A model generated the notes under the pieces. It was not told where the DNA came from, did no database searches, and saw only the letters and a list, made by a program, of their open reading frames with translations. From Prorocentrum cordatum (taxonomy: Eukaryota; Sar; Dinophyceae; Prorocentrales; Prorocentraceae), in assembly GCA_963575745.1 (NCBI GenBank), contig CAUYUJ010009446.1:270586-334585 (forward strand): 64,000 bases of DNA, written 5' to 3'. Each line of letters opens with the position of its first letter. Positions within the stretch are counted from its first letter, which is position 1. Below, in pieces: positions 63,691 through 64,000 of the stretch. The position numbers and the translations under genes were made by a program.

Positions 63691-64000
63691 AGAGCGCGCG
63701 CGCACGCTTTTGTTGAAAATCCGTGTTGCGAAACCTTGTGTTTTTGCAGGTTTTTTTGGACACATGGTTTTGAAATCCTTCCGAAACCGATGGGTTTTGA
63801 AGGTTTTCGGCGTACGCGCGCGACGACGCTCGCGTCTGCACTTCGTGGTTTCTTTTTGCAGGGGATTCTCGCGACGGCACACGCGCAAGGGCGTTCGACA
63901 GATTTCGACATGCGCGCGCGAAGCCCGTTTGGTAGCATTTTGTGAAAATCTTGAAAATGCGATGGCTTTCTTAAGATTTCGCAAGAGCTCGCGCGGAAGC
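63691..64000. other. Window end, no gene recognised
   Basis: Contains two TTTTTGCAGG words (63743 and 63854) that could act as splice acceptors, but no coding sequence I can name follows. Confidence 0.4.

Noticed and set aside
1-64000. CRISPR array or bacterial operon features
   Set aside because: The repeats are tandem without unique spacers of fixed length, and introns, SL sequences and retroelements show a eukaryotic nuclear genome.

Overview
The window looks like nuclear DNA of a dinoflagellate with a large, GC-rich, repeat-laden genome, for example a free-living form such as Prorocentrum or Polarella; I cannot name the species. Three things point there. There is a complete copy of the dinoflagellate spliced leader (SL) at 13197-13218 and degraded copies at 4243-4256 and 24420-24441. 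Introns are very long, with GC and GA donors and AG|G acceptors. The retroelement families (LINEs with a C-terminal C-x3-C..H-x3-C knuckle, RNase H-bearing fossils, a Ty1/copia element) look like those I know from dinoflagellates. Almost everything is on the + strand and coding density is very low.

Layout. 0.7-7.4 kb: diverged tandem repeats, including a composite block repeated about three times (CTCACTCA minisatellite, ~152-bp units, CAGGAGGCC minisatellite, ATAGATTGGGCC units). One copy carries a processed, SL-bearing retrogene (4245-5379) flanked by a perfect 16-bp target duplication, and another copy at 7018-7033 is the empty site. 7.4-11.9 kb: foldback elements and G-rich minisatellites. 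11.9-45.5 kb: one KDEL-receptor-like (ERD2 family) gene whose recognisable exons lie at 11936-12187, 26427-26548, 34049-34120 and 45164-45469. Its introns hold a nearly complete LINE (13.2-18.2 kb), an RNase H-bearing LINE fossil on the minus strand (18.7-21.0 kb), a 160-bp satellite (21.2-23.5 kb), an intact intronless PP2C phosphatase gene preceded by a degraded SL (24.4-25.7 kb), unassigned coding-like sequence (29-33 kb), a second RNase H fossil (34.9-36.0 kb) and a zinc-finger element fossil (36.2-38.9 kb). A pair of inverted repeats (40.1-40.75 and 45.96-46.74 kb) brackets the last receptor exon. 46.9-56.4 kb: a decayed Ty1/copia element with gag, protease, a dUTPase-like domain, integrase, reverse transcriptase and RNase H. 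57.7-60.3 kb: a 5'-truncated LINE between two ATC microsatellites. 60.3-64 kb: no gene; TA-rich, CCC-rich and a long GAC microsatellite.

Only two host genes look functional: the KDEL-receptor-like gene (retrieval of ER proteins from the Golgi) and the PP2C phosphatase, which appears to be a retrocopy nested in the receptor's first intron. A third intact reading frame, in the 4.3-kb retrogene, has no assigned function. The common theme is recycling of mRNA into DNA: SL tags mark the two retrogenes and the 5' region of a LINE, whose reverse transcriptase could supply the machinery. Splice sites and exon ends come from reading frame and family conservation, not from transcript data.
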